DNA from: Rhodococcus marinonascens NBRC 14363
Lineage (GTDB): Bacteria; Actinomycetota; Actinomycetes; Mycobacteriales; Mycobacteriaceae
NCBI RefSeq assembly: GCF_001894885.1
Contig: NZ_BCXB01000010.1
Location: 62,001-126,000 of the forward strand
DNA length: 64,000 bases
Direction: 5' to 3'
Part shown: in pieces, positions 19,039 through 28,089 of the stretch
Layout: every line of letters starts with the position of its first letter
Position numbering within the stretch: position 1 is the stretch's first letter
Notes under the pieces: model-generated
Told to the model about the DNA's origin: nothing
The model's database searches: none
Seen by the model: the letters and a program-made list of their open reading frames with translations, nothing else
Position numbers and translations under genes: made by a program

Positions 19039-19859
19039 GCGCGCCGCCGAAGAATCCCGAAAGAGCTGGTGTCAGGTCCCCGACGCGTGCCCGGATAGCC
19101 GAGCGCACGCTACGTACCGACAGGTGGTGGCAGGCGCCGCTGCTGACGGCACTCGGCTTGGCCGTGTTCGTGATCTACGCGTCCATCCGTTCGTGGGTCA
19201 GGACTGCCTACTTCGTCGAGGACTACCACTACCTGACACCGTTCTACTCACCGTGCCTGAGCGATTCGTGTGTGCCGGGTTCGAGCGACTTCGGCACTCC
19301 CATCGGCGAACTGCCGATGATCATTCCGCTCGGATTCCTGGTGCTGCCGTTCCTACTCGGGTTCCGGCTCACCTGCTACTACTACCGCAAGGCCTACTAC
19401 CGGTCGGTGTGGCTGGCGCCGCCCGCGTGCGCGGTCGCGGAACCGCATCGCACCTATTCGGGCGAGACGCGGCTTCCGTTGATCATCCAGAACGCACACC
19501 GCTACTTCTTCTATTTCGCGGTGATCATCTCTCTGATCAACACCTATGACGCGATCCGCTCGTTCCGCGGCGCGGACGGCGGGTTCGGCATCGGGCTCGG
19601 AACCCTGATCCTGGTCGGCAACGTGACCCTGCTCTGGTTGTACACCGTGTCGTGTCATTCCTGCCGGCACGTCACCGGTGGCAGGCTCACCCACTTTTCG
19701 AAGCATCCGGTGCGGTACTGGATGTGGACCCAGATAAGCAAGCTGAACACCCGCCACATGCAATTCGCCTGGACCACCCTGGCCACGCTGATGATCACCG
19801 ACTTCTACGTGATGCTCGTGGCCAGTGGAACCCTGACCGACCTCCGTCTGATCAATTGA
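19035..19859 (+). CDS. sdhC: Type-F succinate dehydrogenase membrane subunit (SdhC, Sdh1)
   Basis: A 274-residue protein with about five membrane helices (near residues 34-52, 95-115, 155-175, 190-212 and 240-262). It matches the Rv0249c family rather than classical SdhC/SdhD. The fourth helix is followed by SCHSCRH, a compact Cys/His cluster. The M. smegmatis Sdh1 structure has a membrane-embedded Rieske-type [2Fe-2S] cluster in this subunit, so these residues are plausible ligands (inference). It passes electrons from SdhB to menaquinone. Confidence 0.85.
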   Translation: MSAPPKNPERAGVRSPTRARIAERTLRTDRWWQAPLLTALGLAVFVIYASIRSWVRTAYFVEDYHYLTPFYSPCLSDSCVPGSSDFGTPIGELPMIIPLGFLVLPFLLGFRLTCYYYRKAYYRSVWLAPPACAVAEPHRTYSGETRLPLIIQNAHRYFFYFAVIISLINTYDAIRSFRGADGGFGIGLGTLILVGNVTLLWLYTVSCHSCRHVTGGRLTHFSKHPVRYWMWTQISKLNTRHMQFAWTTLATLMITDFYVMLVASGTLTDLRLIN

Positions 19860-19913
19860 CCGAACACCGCATGGACGAAAACATTAGGCAGTCGATAACA
19901 CCGAAGGAGCGGA

Positions 19914-21848
19914 ATGACGGAAGTCGAACGCCACACCTACGACGTCGTGGTGATCGGTGCCGGTGGCGCCGGACTGCGGGCGGTCATCGAGGCCCGCGAA
20001 CAGGGCCTGTCCGTCGCCGTCGTCTGCAAGTCGCTGTTCGGCAAGGCGCACACCGTCATGGCGGAGGGGGGATGCGCTGCCGCGATGGGCAATGCCAACG
20101 AGAAGGACACGTGGCAGACCCATTTTCAGGACACGATGCGCGGTGGCAAGTTCCTCAACAACTGGCGGATGGCCGAACTCCACGCGTGCGAAGCGCCCGA
20201 TCGGGTGTGGGAACTCGAAACCTACGGGGCACTGTTCGATCGGACTGCCGACGGCCGGATCAGCCAGCGCAATTTCGGTGGTCACACCTATCCGCGTCTC
20301 GCACACGTCGGCGATCGCACCGGTCTCGAACTGATCCGCACGATGCAGCAGAAGATCGTGTCGCTGCAGCAGGAAGATTTTGCCGCGACCGGCGACTACG
20401 AGGCCCGGATCAAGATCTTCGCCGAATGCACCATCTCCGAACTCGTCAAGGACGGCGACAGGATTGCCGGTGCTTTCGGATACTGGCGTGAGAGTGGACG
20501 TTTCGTGCTGTTCGAAGCGCCCGCGGTGGTGATGGCGACCGGCGGAATCGGCAAGTCGTTCAAGGTGACATCCAATTCGTGGGAATACACCGGCGACGGT
20601 CACGCACTGGCCCTGCGTGCCGGGGCCGACCTCATCAACATGGAGTTCGTCCAATTCCACCCGACGGGCATGGTGTGGCCGCCCAGCGTGAAGGGCATCC
20701 TCGTCACCGAGGGCGTGCGTGGCGACGGCGGGATTCTGAAGAACGCCGAGGGCGACCGGTTCATGTTCTCCTATATCCCTCCGGTCTTCAAAGGTCAGTA
20801 CGCGGAGACCGAGGAAGAGGCCGACGGCTGGTACAAAGATTCCGACAACAACCGCCGCACACCGGATCTGCTGCCCCGCGACGAGGTGGCGCGCGCCATC
20901 AACTCGGAGGTCAAGGCCGGACGGCAGACCCCGCACGGCGGCGTCTACCTCGACATCGCCTCGCGCATGCCCGCCGATGAAATCGTCCGCCGACTGCCGT
21001 CGATGTATCACCAGTTCAAGGAGCTCGCGGACGTCGACATCACCAAGGAGCAGATGGAGGTCGGGCCGACCTGCCACTACGTGATGGGGGGCATCGAGGT
21101 CGACCCCGACACCGGAGCGTCCAGCGTCCCAGGCCTGTTCGCGGCGGGGGAGTGCTCAGGGGGCATGCACGGATCCAACCGACTCGGCGGCAATTCGCTG
21201 TCCGACCTGCTCGTGTTCGGACGCCGTGCAGGTCTCGGCGCCGCCGGATACGTGAAGTCGCTGTCGAAGCGGCCGGTCGTCTCTCCTGTGGCCGTGGACG
21301 CGGCGGCCCGGATGCTGTTGTCGCCGTTCGACCCTGCGATCGAGGGCAGTGGCACTTCCGAGAATCCCTACACCCTTCATACCGAACTGCAGCAAACCAT
21401 GAACGACCTCGTCGGCATCATCCGGAAGGAAGACGAGATTCTGCGGGCGCTTGCCGCACTCGATGAGATCAAGGCCCGTATCTGGGGCGTCGAAGTAGAG
21501 GGCCACCGCCAGTTCAACCCGGGGTGGCACCTCGCGGTAGACCTGCGGAACATGGTGCTGGTCAGCGAGTGCGTCGCCCGGGCGGCGCTGATGCGCACCG
21601 AGAGTCGCGGTGGGCATACCCGCGACGATCACCCGACCATGGAAGCCGAGTGGCGCGACACCCTGCTCGTGTGCAGCGCGGTCGGGGACATGTCCGCGCA
21701 TCCCGGTGCGTCCATACCGGACATTCTGATCACCCGCAAACGCCAGGCACCGATGCGTAAGGACCTGTTGGCGCTCTTCGAGATCGGCGAACTGGGCAAG
21801 TACTACACCGACGCCGAACTCGCAGAGCATCCGGGAAGGAAGGGCTGA
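19914..21848 (+). CDS. sdhA: Succinate dehydrogenase flavoprotein subunit (Sdh1 type)
   Basis: Catalytic FAD subunit oxidising succinate to fumarate, 644 residues, Rv0248c-like. The dinucleotide fold VVIGAGGAGLRAVIEA is at the N-terminus, and HTVMAEGGCAAAMGN carries the histidine expected to bind FAD covalently. Substrate-site motifs include [25 protein letters not shown] and GECSGGMHGSNRLGGNSL. GAAGGAGCGGA precedes ATG 19914. The next gene, sdhB, begins 1 bp after its stop. Confidence 0.95.
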   Translation: MTEVERHTYDVVVIGAGGAGLRAVIEAREQGLSVAVVCKSLFGKAHTVMAEGGCAAAMGNANEKDTWQTHFQDTMRGGKFLNNWRMAELHACEAPDRVWELETYGALFDRTADGRISQRNFGGHTYPRLAHVGDRTGLELIRTMQQKIVSLQQEDFAATGDYEARIKIFAECTISELVKDGDRIAGAFGYWRESGRFVLFEAPAVVMATGGIGKSFKVTSNSWEYTGDGHALALRAGADLINMEFVQFHPTGMVWPPSVKGILVTEGVRGDGGILKNAEGDRFMFSYIPPVFKGQYAETEEEADGWYKDSDNNRRTPDLLPRDEVARAINSEVKAGRQTPHGGVYLDIASRMPADEIVRRLPSMYHQFKELADVDITKEQMEVGPTCHYVMGGIEVDPDTGASSVPGLFAAGECSGGMHGSNRLGGNSLSDLLVFGRRAGLGAAGYVKSLSKRPVVSPVAVDAAARMLLSPFDPAIEGSGTSENPYTLHTELQQTMNDLVGIIRKEDEILRALAALDEIKARIWGVEVEGHRQFNPGWHLAVDLRNMVLVSECVARAALMRTESRGGHTRDDHPTMEAEWRDTLLVCSAVGDMSAHPGASIPDILITRKRQAPMRKDLLALFEIGELGKYYTDAELAEHPGRKG

Positions 21849-21849
21849 G

Positions 21850-22605
21850 ATGGGCTACGACGCACGGTTCAGGGTGTGGCGCGGCGATTCCGACGGCGGC
21901 GCCCTCGAGGATTATGTTATTCCCGTCAACGAGGGTGAGGTGGTGCTCGACATCATCCACCGACTCCAGGCCACCCAGACCCCGGACCTGGCGGTGCGGT
22001 GGAACTGCAAGGCCGGCAAGTGCGGGTCGTGTTCCGCTGAGATCAACGGCCAGCCACGTCTGTTGTGCATGACGCGGATGTCGACGTTCGCGGAGGACGA
22101 GGTGGTGACGATCACGCCGATGCGAGCGTTCCCCATCATCCGCGACCTTGTCACCGATGTGTCGTTCAACTACGAGAAGGCGCGCGAGGTTCCTTCGTTC
22201 ACCCCGCCGCCGGGTCTTGCGCCGGGCGAGTACCGGATGCAGCAGATCGATGTCGAACGCTCGCAGGAGTTCCGCAAGTGCATCGAGTGCTTCCTGTGCC
22301 AGAACACCTGTCACGTAGTTCGTGACCACGAGGACAACAAGCCCGCGTTCTCCGGTCCCCGCTTCTTCATCCGGGTCGCGGAATTGGAGATGCACCCACT
22401 TGACACCGCGGACCGACGTGACGCCGCGCAGGACGAGTACGGGTTGGGCCTGTGCAACATCACCAAATGCTGCACCGAGGTGTGTCCGGAAGGGATCAAG
22501 ATCACTGACAACGCCATCATTCCGATGAAGGAGCGGGTGGCGGACCAGCGCTACGACCCTCTGGTCTGGTTGGGTAACAAACTTTTCCGGCGAGACAAGG
22601 CCTGA
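21850..22605 (+). CDS. sdhB: Succinate dehydrogenase iron-sulfur subunit (Sdh1 type)
   Basis: A 251-residue electron-transfer subunit. The [2Fe-2S] ligands lie in CKAGKCGSC and LLCMTRM (about residues 56-78). The C-terminal ferredoxin domain has CIECFLCQNTC (about 141-151) and CNITKCCTEVCPEG, the ligands of the [4Fe-4S] and [3Fe-4S] clusters. It links SdhA to the membrane subunit. Last gene of the operon. Confidence 0.95.
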   Translation: MGYDARFRVWRGDSDGGALEDYVIPVNEGEVVLDIIHRLQATQTPDLAVRWNCKAGKCGSCSAEINGQPRLLCMTRMSTFAEDEVVTITPMRAFPIIRDLVTDVSFNYEKAREVPSFTPPPGLAPGEYRMQQIDVERSQEFRKCIECFLCQNTCHVVRDHEDNKPAFSGPRFFIRVAELEMHPLDTADRRDAAQDEYGLGLCNITKCCTEVCPEGIKITDNAIIPMKERVADQRYDPLVWLGNKLFRRDKA

Positions 22606-22652
22606 AGCGCATCTTCCGAGGTCGGCCCCGGTCCGCCGAACGTAGGAAGTCC

Positions 22653-23177
22653 TCATGCCCTCTGGTCCACAAATTCCGGTCGGCCCACCGTGTCGCGAGG
22701 TTGGTCTGCGGGGGCGAAGACCCATCCTCTGAGTGCGAGGAACCGCAAGCCTCCGATGGCGGCGCTGGTCGCGATCACCAGGAGCGCCTGGACAATTCCC
22801 GTGGCCGTCGGGATGAACAGGTGCAGCAGGGCGAGCACCAGAGAGCTGAGTAGCAGCCCGAGTAGCGCCAGTGTGCCGCCCTCCCACTGCGCAGCGAACC
22901 AATGCACTCGGCCCGCGGCGCGGAAGGTAAGCCGGCGGTGCAGCTCATTCGCGAGGACTGTGCTGGCGGTAACCCCCACTGTGTTGGCGACGAAGTATCC
23001 GTGTCCGGTGAGGAAGAGGAAGGCGAGTGCGTAGAGGGCGTTGCTGGACCCTCCGACAAGAGCGAAGCGGGTGAGTTGGGCGAGCCAGCCGTCGCCGCTC
23101 AGGCGCCAGAGGTCGACCCGTGCACGTATCCGGGAATAACTGGGCGAGTCAGCCTCGGATGAAGGTTCCACGGTCAT
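22653..23177 (-). CDS. GtrA-like membrane protein
   Basis: A 174-residue protein with four membrane helices in the GtrA/DPMS family, small proteins thought to flip or carry lipid-linked sugars for cell-surface glycosylation. Helix 1 follows WLAQLTRFALVGGSSNALYAL; helix 2 is NTVGVTASTVLANELHRRLTF, the typical N-x-x-x-NRR/NxLxxR-like region. The frame is open far upstream, but ATG 23177 (TVEPSSEADSPS) gives the usual family length. It has no partner glycosyltransferase here. Confidence 0.82.
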   Translation of the reverse strand: MTVEPSSEADSPSYSRIRARVDLWRLSGDGWLAQLTRFALVGGSSNALYALAFLFLTGHGYFVANTVGVTASTVLANELHRRLTFRAAGRVHWFAAQWEGGTLALLGLLLSSLVLALLHLFIPTATGIVQALLVIATSAAIGGLRFLALRGWVFAPADQPRDTVGRPEFVDQRA

Positions 23178-23705
23178 AGGCCTGCCGGATGATCGCGAGG
23201 GTCCGAGAGCCGACGACGGTGACGACGTGCGCTGGTCGTGTCGCCGATCGGGGCGCACGGGAAGCGTCGGCGCAGACGGCAATCCTGAGTAACCATCAAC
23301 TTCTTCTTTCGTCTCCGCCCAGGCGTATTTGGCACTTCTGGCGCTGAGCGGGGGAGTGCCAGCGGCGCCGGACTCGGAACACTGTGTCGTGGATCGCGAC
23401 GGTGCGTCCATCGAGGTCGGAGGCTGGCCGTTCGGGGGCGGTATTGGCGACCACGTCCCGCTCATTCGGCTCGAGACGATCGACGATGTCGACTCCTGTG
23501 AAGTACAACTGCGCACCCGACCGACCCGGCATGCCGCCCCACTTCTGCTGCTCTTGTATGTGTTGCCCGCGCACCACCGACGTGAGCGTGTTGTCAGCGT
23601 CCGAAGATCGAGCCGAATTATCCTGATTTCGGAGGGGGAGTGGAGTTCTCGGTACAGTCGCACCGGTCGGAGGCCTGGACGGAGATGAGTGGACGGTGGG
23701 ACCGT
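23178..23705. other. 528-bp stretch with no confident gene
   Basis: Open frames exist on both strands (minus 23296-23790; plus 23329-23688). Neither has a convincing start, ribosome-binding site or recognisable domain, and the minus frame runs into cstR. The minus-strand peptide around RGQHIQEQQKWGGMPGRSG is the most protein-like part and may be a relic of a lost gene. I see no terminator or operator that I would defend. Confidence 0.5.
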
Positions 23706-24805
<1,100 letters not shown>

Positions 24806-24839
24806 GAGGTGATCCTTTCGGTGATGGTGCCGGAGATGG

Positions 24840-26222
24840 TCAGGTGGGGATGTGTTGATCGGCCCAGTCGTTGTAGCCGCCGACGAGGTCGCTGACCCTG
24901 TCGAGGCCGTGTGCGCGGAGCAGGGAAGCCCCGACGCTCGACCGCCACCCTCCGGCGCAGTGCACGACGATGGGTTTGCCGGTGGGTAGCTCGCCGAGGC
25001 GAGCGGTCAGTTGGGCGAGTGGGATGGGGAGAGCGCCAGGTATGACCCCGAAGTCGCGTTCACCGGGGTTTCGGATGTCGATCAGTGTGATCGCATCGTC
25101 TGCCAGGAGCTTGTCCAGTTCGGAAACGGTCGTGCGGGCGGCCGTGCGGACCAGATCCGCGAGCTCAGCGGGGAAGGTGCAGTCGGTGGTGGTGTTCAGA
25201 TAGCCGATGGTGTTGTCCGAACCGATGCGTGCGAGCCGCATCGCGGCTTCTTGTTCTTCGCCCGGGTAACTGATCAGCACGATCTGCTGTCCGACCTCGG
25301 CGACCATGCCTCCAGTTTCGGCGAATCGGCCGTCGAAGCCGACGTTGACCGACTCTGCCAGGTGTCCGGCGGCGAAGTCGTCGACGCTGCGCGCGTCGAC
25401 CACCCGAATGTCCGGGGAGGACAGAGCATGGCGGACTTGCTCGGGAGTCATCGCGGGGATGTGGCGATCCTGGTCGAGGACGGCGTGGGTGGCCTTATTC
25501 AGGGCGGCGTCTACGGAGAAATACGCCGGGACCGCGGGCTGCCCGTCGGTGATCAATGCCACGAACGCGTCCTCGCTCATCGGCTGCACCGATGGATTGG
25601 TGCGCCGCTGCTCGCCGATGGTGGAGGTGAGTTCCGCGGACAGGTTCTTGCCACAGGACGATCCGGCGCCGTGGGCGGGCATCACCGTCACCGAATCGGG
25701 CAGTGCCAGCAACGTCCGATGGAGGGTGCGGAACATCGCGCGGGCCAGGTCGGTGTTCGATCCGTCGCCGAGGTTGACGAGGTCGGGGCGGCCGACGTCG
25801 CCGATGAACAGTGAGTCGCCGGTGAGAACTGCCGTGGGTGTTGCGTCGGGATGCTCCCGTACCAGCAGGCTGATCGATTCCCAGGTGTGGCCGGGGGTCG
25901 ACAAGACCTCGAGGTCGACCTCGCCGAGGGAAATATGCTCGCCGTGGGCGAGGCGGCGGATCGGGTAGTCGGCGTCGGCAGCTTTCCCGAACCCGATCCA
26001 TGCACCAGTTGCCTCGAGTAGTTCGAGGTGCCCGGAGACGAAGTCGGCGTGGAAGTGGGTATTGATGACTCCTTCGATGGTCAGCCCGTGCTCGCGGGCG
26101 TCGTCGAGGTAGTCGGTGATGTCGCGGCGCGGATCGACGACGACGGCGTGCCCAGTGCTCTCGTCCCCGATCAAGTATGAGGCGTGGGACAGGCATTCGA
26201 TGTAGTACTGCTCGAGAATCAT
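24840..26222 (-). CDS. Persulfide dioxygenase-rhodanese fusion (MBL fold plus two rhodanese domains)
   Basis: A 460-residue three-domain protein. Residues 1-240 are an ETHE1-like metallo-beta-lactamase domain: THFHADFVSGH, GDSLFIGDVGRPDL and PAHGAGSSCGKN supply the single-iron His/His/Asp ligands for oxidising glutathione/low-molecular-weight persulfide to sulfite. Domain 2 (about 265-355) is a rhodanese fold whose catalytic loop lacks Cys (LISYPGEEQEA). Domain 3 (about 365-460) is active-looking, with VVHCAGGWRSS. ATG 26222 has a GGAGGA site; the upstream open frame (to 26453) runs through the operator region and is not credible. First gene of the operon. Confidence 0.9.
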   Translation of the reverse strand: MILEQYYIECLSHASYLIGDESTGHAVVVDPRRDITDYLDDAREHGLTIEGVINTHFHADFVSGHLELLEATGAWIGFGKAADADYPIRRLAHGEHISLGEVDLEVLSTPGHTWESISLLVREHPDATPTAVLTGDSLFIGDVGRPDLVNLGDGSNTDLARAMFRTLHRTLLALPDSVTVMPAHGAGSSCGKNLSAELTSTIGEQRRTNPSVQPMSEDAFVALITDGQPAVPAYFSVDAALNKATHAVLDQDRHIPAMTPEQVRHALSSPDIRVVDARSVDDFAAGHLAESVNVGFDGRFAETGGMVAEVGQQIVLISYPGEEQEAAMRLARIGSDNTIGYLNTTTDCTFPAELADLVRTAARTTVSELDKLLADDAITLIDIRNPGERDFGVIPGALPIPLAQLTARLGELPTGKPIVVHCAGGWRSSVGASLLRAHGLDRVSDLVGGYNDWADQHIPT

Positions 26223-26280
26223 CACGGTCTCCTCCGGGACGGGCAGGAACTTTCTCCTGTGTTGAATACAAGAATGCCAT

Positions 26281-26296
26281 ATACCCCATGGGGTAT
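26281..26296. promoter_or_regulatory. CstR-type operator 1
   Basis: Perfect 16-bp palindrome ATACCCCATGGGGTAT, centred 67 bp upstream of the persulfide dioxygenase start. It has the C-tract/G-tract form bound by CsoR/CstR repressors. Confidence 0.8.
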
Positions 26297-26300
26297 TCAA

Positions 26301-26317
26301 GTACCCCATGGGGATAC
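26301..26317. promoter_or_regulatory. CstR-type operator 2
   Basis: GTACCCCATGGGGATAC, a near copy of operator 1 with one extra base in the right arm. It begins four bases after operator 1, so two tetramers could bind side by side. Confidence 0.72.
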
Positions 26318-26429
26318 CTTGTACCGAGTCCAATACTCCCTGCCGCTTGAGTAGAGGAAGTGGCGATGGGAGAAAGTCGAGATCGCAGCGTTCGCTGGCT
26401 TCGTGCGCCCCATCCTCCGGGCTGGAAAA

Positions 26430-26445
26430 ATACCCTAAGGGGTAC
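26430..26445. promoter_or_regulatory. CstR-type operator 3
   Basis: ATACCCTAAGGGGTAC fits TACCC-N4-GGGTA. It lies in the middle of the divergent promoter region, on the sqr side. Confidence 0.72.
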
Positions 26446-26484
26446 TTGACCATTGCGTCTTACGAGGAATACGCTCGTCCGTAA

Positions 26485-26500
26485 ATACCCGGAGGGGTAT
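26485..26500. promoter_or_regulatory. CstR-type operator 4
   Basis: ATACCCGGAGGGGTAT fits TACCC-N4-GGGTA, 55 bp (about five helical turns) from operator 3 and about 100 bp before the sqr ATG. Confidence 0.75.
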
Positions 26501-26595
26501 TAGTAGCGTCGAAGCCGTGATCCCGGGCCCATTCGGATCCGAAAACACGCGGTCGGTCTCGCATCTACACGTCACAAAGACGAACGAGTGTTCTC

Positions 26596-27813
26596 ATGTC
26601 ATCCAACCCAGGAAAATTGGTGTCCCGGTACCGGGTGCTCATCGTCGGGGGCGGCACCGCGGGCATTGCGACAGCGGCACGCCTCAGGCGTGCCGCTGTC
26701 ACGAGCATCGCGGTGCTCGGGCCCTCTGATCGGCACTGGTACCAGCCTCTGTGGACGCTGGTCGGTTCAGGGCAGGCGTGGGTGAAGGAAACCCGGCGCA
26801 TCGAGGCGAAGCTGATCCCGAGCGGTGTCGAGTGGATTCGGGAGGCGGCGACATCGGTCGATCCGGAAGCGCAGACCGTCACCACGGATACAGGGTCCGA
26901 GATCGGCTACGACTATCTGGTGATGGCAACGGGTCTGCGATTGGACTGGAATGGGGTGCCCGGACTGGCGGACTCGGTGGGGCACGGCGCGGTCTCCAGT
27001 AACTATTCCTATGAATATGCGCCCCATACCTGGGAGCTGATCCGCAACATGCGCTCGGGGACAGCGATATTCACCCAGCCCGTCGGACCGATCAAGTGTG
27101 CCGGTGCTCCGCAGAAGATCGCCTACATCGCCTCCGACTACTGGCGCCGGCAGGGAATTCTGGACCAGATCCGGGTGATACTCGTCCTCCCGGGTGACTC
27201 CATGTTCGGCGTTCCCTCCTGGCGGCACGCGCTCGAGGAGATCGTCGAGAGATATGGAATCGAGGTGCGACTCATCTCGGAGATGGTGTCGTTGGACGGG
27301 GCATCTCACAAGGCGACCATCGCCGACCACGCCGCAGGTACCGAGGAAGAACTCGCTTTGGGCATGCTCCACGCCGTCCCGCCGCAGCGAGCTCCGGAAT
27401 GGGTCGCGGAGAGTCCGCTCGCCAATCCGGCCAGCCCCTTCGGATACGCTGAGGTCGACAAGCACACCCTCCAGCATCGCCTGTACCCCAACGTGTTTGC
27501 ACTGGGCGATGTCGCGGACCTGCCCACTTCGAAAACCGGCGCCGCAGTGCGCAAGCAGGCCCCCGTGCTGGTCGCCAACTTGCTCGTGACCATGCGCGGA
27601 TCAGGTGAGCGTAAGAGTTACGACGGCTACTCGTCGTGTCCGTTCGTCACAGCACGGGACAAGATGATGCTTGCCGAGTTCGACTACGATCTGAATCCGG
27701 CACCGAGCTTCCCGGTCATCGACACCACGAAGGACCGCCGCGACATGTGGCTACTCAAGCGCTACGGCCTGCCGGCCATGTACTGGCACGGCATGGTCAA
27801 GGGCAGGGTCTGA
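26596..27813 (+). CDS. sqr: Sulfide:quinone oxidoreductase
   Basis: A 405-residue membrane-associated flavoprotein that oxidises H2S to a persulfide/polysulfide and feeds electrons to menaquinone. The FAD fold VLIVGGGTAGIATAARL is at the N-terminus. Redox Cys candidates are in GPIKCAGAPQK (about residue 168) and in YSSCPFVT near the C-terminus, and ALGDVADLPTSKTGAAVRKQ is the second FAD-binding motif. It is divergent from the persulfide dioxygenase operon and shares its operator-rich promoter region, so sulfide oxidation and persulfide removal should be induced together. Confidence 0.9.
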   Translation: MSSNPGKLVSRYRVLIVGGGTAGIATAARLRRAAVTSIAVLGPSDRHWYQPLWTLVGSGQAWVKETRRIEAKLIPSGVEWIREAATSVDPEAQTVTTDTGSEIGYDYLVMATGLRLDWNGVPGLADSVGHGAVSSNYSYEYAPHTWELIRNMRSGTAIFTQPVGPIKCAGAPQKIAYIASDYWRRQGILDQIRVILVLPGDSMFGVPSWRHALEEIVERYGIEVRLISEMVSLDGASHKATIADHAAGTEEELALGMLHAVPPQRAPEWVAESPLANPASPFGYAEVDKHTLQHRLYPNVFALGDVADLPTSKTGAAVRKQAPVLVANLLVTMRGSGERKSYDGYSSCPFVTARDKMMLAEFDYDLNPAPSFPVIDTTKDRRDMWLLKRYGLPAMYWHGMVKGRV

Positions 27814-27839
27814 CGACGCCCCGCTCGCACACAAGGTCG

Positions 27840-28085
27840 TGTCGGGTTGGGGGTTGGCATGGTCTCGAGATGGCCTGTCGGATACGTCCTGAACACGAAG
27901 TTCTGGCCGATCGCTGTGAGGTCGGCGACGGATTTCACTATGAGCGGATCGAGACTTGGTCGTCGAACCATTCCTGCCCGATGAAGAGCGGCCGATCGTA
28001 ACCGCAGACGGGAACACCGAGTGTGGTGTGAAGCGCTGTGAGCCGCGACCCCGTTGGAGATTGCGTTTGATCGCGGCGGCGATGG
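27840..28085 (-). pseudogene. Degraded 3' fragment of a lipase gene
   Basis: Minus-strand translation in shifting frames gives AAAIKRNLQ, VPVCGYDRPLFIGQEWF and AIGQNFVFRTYPTGHLETM. These match the C-terminus of the intact lipase at 28090 (ALQRSLAVPVTGYDRPLFIG; AAGQSFLFHTYPTTHVATM). At least one frameshift and no N-terminal part remain. It lies directly downstream of the intact gene, so it is the relic of a tandem copy. Confidence 0.78.
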
Positions 28086-28089
28086 CCCC

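Noticed and set aside
26223-26453. N-terminal extension of the persulfide dioxygenase (open frame from 26453)
   Set aside because: It would translate through two palindromic operators; a strong ribosome-binding site and the conserved N-terminus point to ATG 26222.
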